This document shows, piece after piece, positions 63,746 through 64,000 of a DNA stretch of 64,000 nucleotides. The stretch covers positions 930,001-994,000 of the forward strand of contig CAVVEG010000017.1 in the NCBI GenBank assembly GCA_963747255.1. The letters run 5' to 3'. The DNA is from CAIYRG01 sp963747255 (lineage in GTDB: Bacteria > Pseudomonadota > Alphaproteobacteria > Micropepsales > Micropepsaceae). The position numbers were made by a program, and so were the translations under genes. Position 1 is the first letter of the stretch, and every line of letters begins with the position of its first letter. The notes under the pieces were generated by a model. It saw only the letters and a program-made list of their open reading frames with translations, was not told where the DNA came from and made no database searches.

Positions 63746-64000
63746 CTACTCGTCGCCTTTTTTCTTCTGGGCCCGTGACAGAGCTGCGCCCAGAATGTCT
63801 CCAAGGCTCGCGCCAGAATCGGAGGAGCCATATTGCGCCACGGCTTCTTTCTCTTCCGAAATTTCCAGTGCCTTGATTGACAAGCCGAGCTTGCGACCGG
63901 TTTTGTCTGCCGCTGTCACGAGGGCATCCACCTTGTCGCCAACCCCAAAACGCTCCGGCCGCTGATCGTTTCTGTCGCGTGCCAGATCGGCACGACGAAT
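63746..64000 (-). CDS. rpsA: Ribosomal protein S1, C-terminal part
   Basis: The gene runs off the window. The visible 84 residues are the end of the last S1 domain (RNDQRPERFGVGDKVDALVT, then KTGRKLGLSIKALEISEEKE) and a tail SGASLGDILGAALSRAQKKK found in alphaproteobacterial S1. S1 holds mRNA on the 30S subunit. Its usual downstream neighbour, ihfB, lies 4.2 kb further along the same strand. Confidence 0.93.
   Translation of the reverse strand: MRRADLARDRNDQRPERFGVGDKVDALVTAADKTGRKLGLSIKALEISEEKEAVAQYGSSDSGASLGDILGAALSRAQKKKGDE

Noticed and set aside
1..64000. CRISPR arrays, insertion sequences, phage or toxin-antitoxin modules
   Set aside because: No regularly spaced direct repeats, transposase or integrase motifs, or paired toxin-antitoxin genes were seen on either strand.

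Overview
The window reads as chromosomal DNA of an alphaproteobacterium of moderately high GC. Markers for this are a DivL-type histidine kinase with Tyr in its H-box, a chvI-chvG-hprK-EIIA-ptsH-ahcY block, trpF-trpB-trpA-accD-folC in that order, a tsaE-kinase-murU-addB-addA-trxA run, ALAS-type hemA (the C4 haem route), a small NDUFS4-like complex I protein, and ihfB close to rpsA. I cannot name the genus. There is no transposase, integrase, phage module or CRISPR array.

Layout. 0-7 kb: mixed genes (HbpS-like fragment, cupin, methyltransferase, a 3'-truncated FAD oxidase divergent from a broken HxlR regulator, otsA, a small membrane-protein pair). 7-19 kb: a Ser-for-Cys isochorismatase-fold protein, then a plus-strand series with sulfur-metabolism genes (cysK, sseA, metC), two peptide transporters (OPT and POT), hisI, crcB and DUF190. 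19-21.5 kb: two near-identical Flp pilin genes in a tandem duplication, then a lipoprotein with five copies of a basic amphipathic motif. 21.6-26.3 kb: tRNA-Arg, tRNA-Pro, hemA with a Fur-like site, a MarR regulator, a CoA hydrolase and hemB. 26.4-34.8 kb: Rieske oxygenase, carB, greA, a periplasmic binding protein, chvI and chvG, all broken by frameshifts. 34.8-37.6 kb: hprK, EIIA, HPr and ahcY, intact. 37.6-45 kb: TetR regulator, MlaC-like protein, divL, and a ferredoxin/reductase pair. 45-54 kb: a tightly overlapping operon tsaE-amgK-murU-addB-addA, then trxA. 54-59.6 kb: trpFBA-accD-folC and ihfB on the minus strand. 59.8-63.7 kb: a plus-strand cassette of two NHL-propeller paralogues and an OFA-type transporter, lying between ihfB and rpsA.

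How the genes work together. ChvG/ChvI, HPr kinase, EIIA and HPr form a regulatory (non-sugar) PTS arm. AmgK/MurU suggest peptidoglycan-sugar recycling. AddAB is the double-strand-break nuclease-helicase. DivL belongs to the cell-cycle phosphorelay. hemA and hemB start haem synthesis.

Main caution. At least ten genes are interrupted by single-base indels or a stop codon. Most breaks lie in short homopolymers and are concentrated at 26.4-34.4 kb, including in carB and greA, which are rarely dispensable. I read most of them as sequence or assembly error, not decay, and give each broken gene as one span. I did not find a wholly new multi-gene system. The strongest novelty candidates are the repeat-bearing lipoprotein, the duplicated pilin locus, the cassette between ihfB and rpsA, and three matching palindromes around the TetR and MlaC genes.
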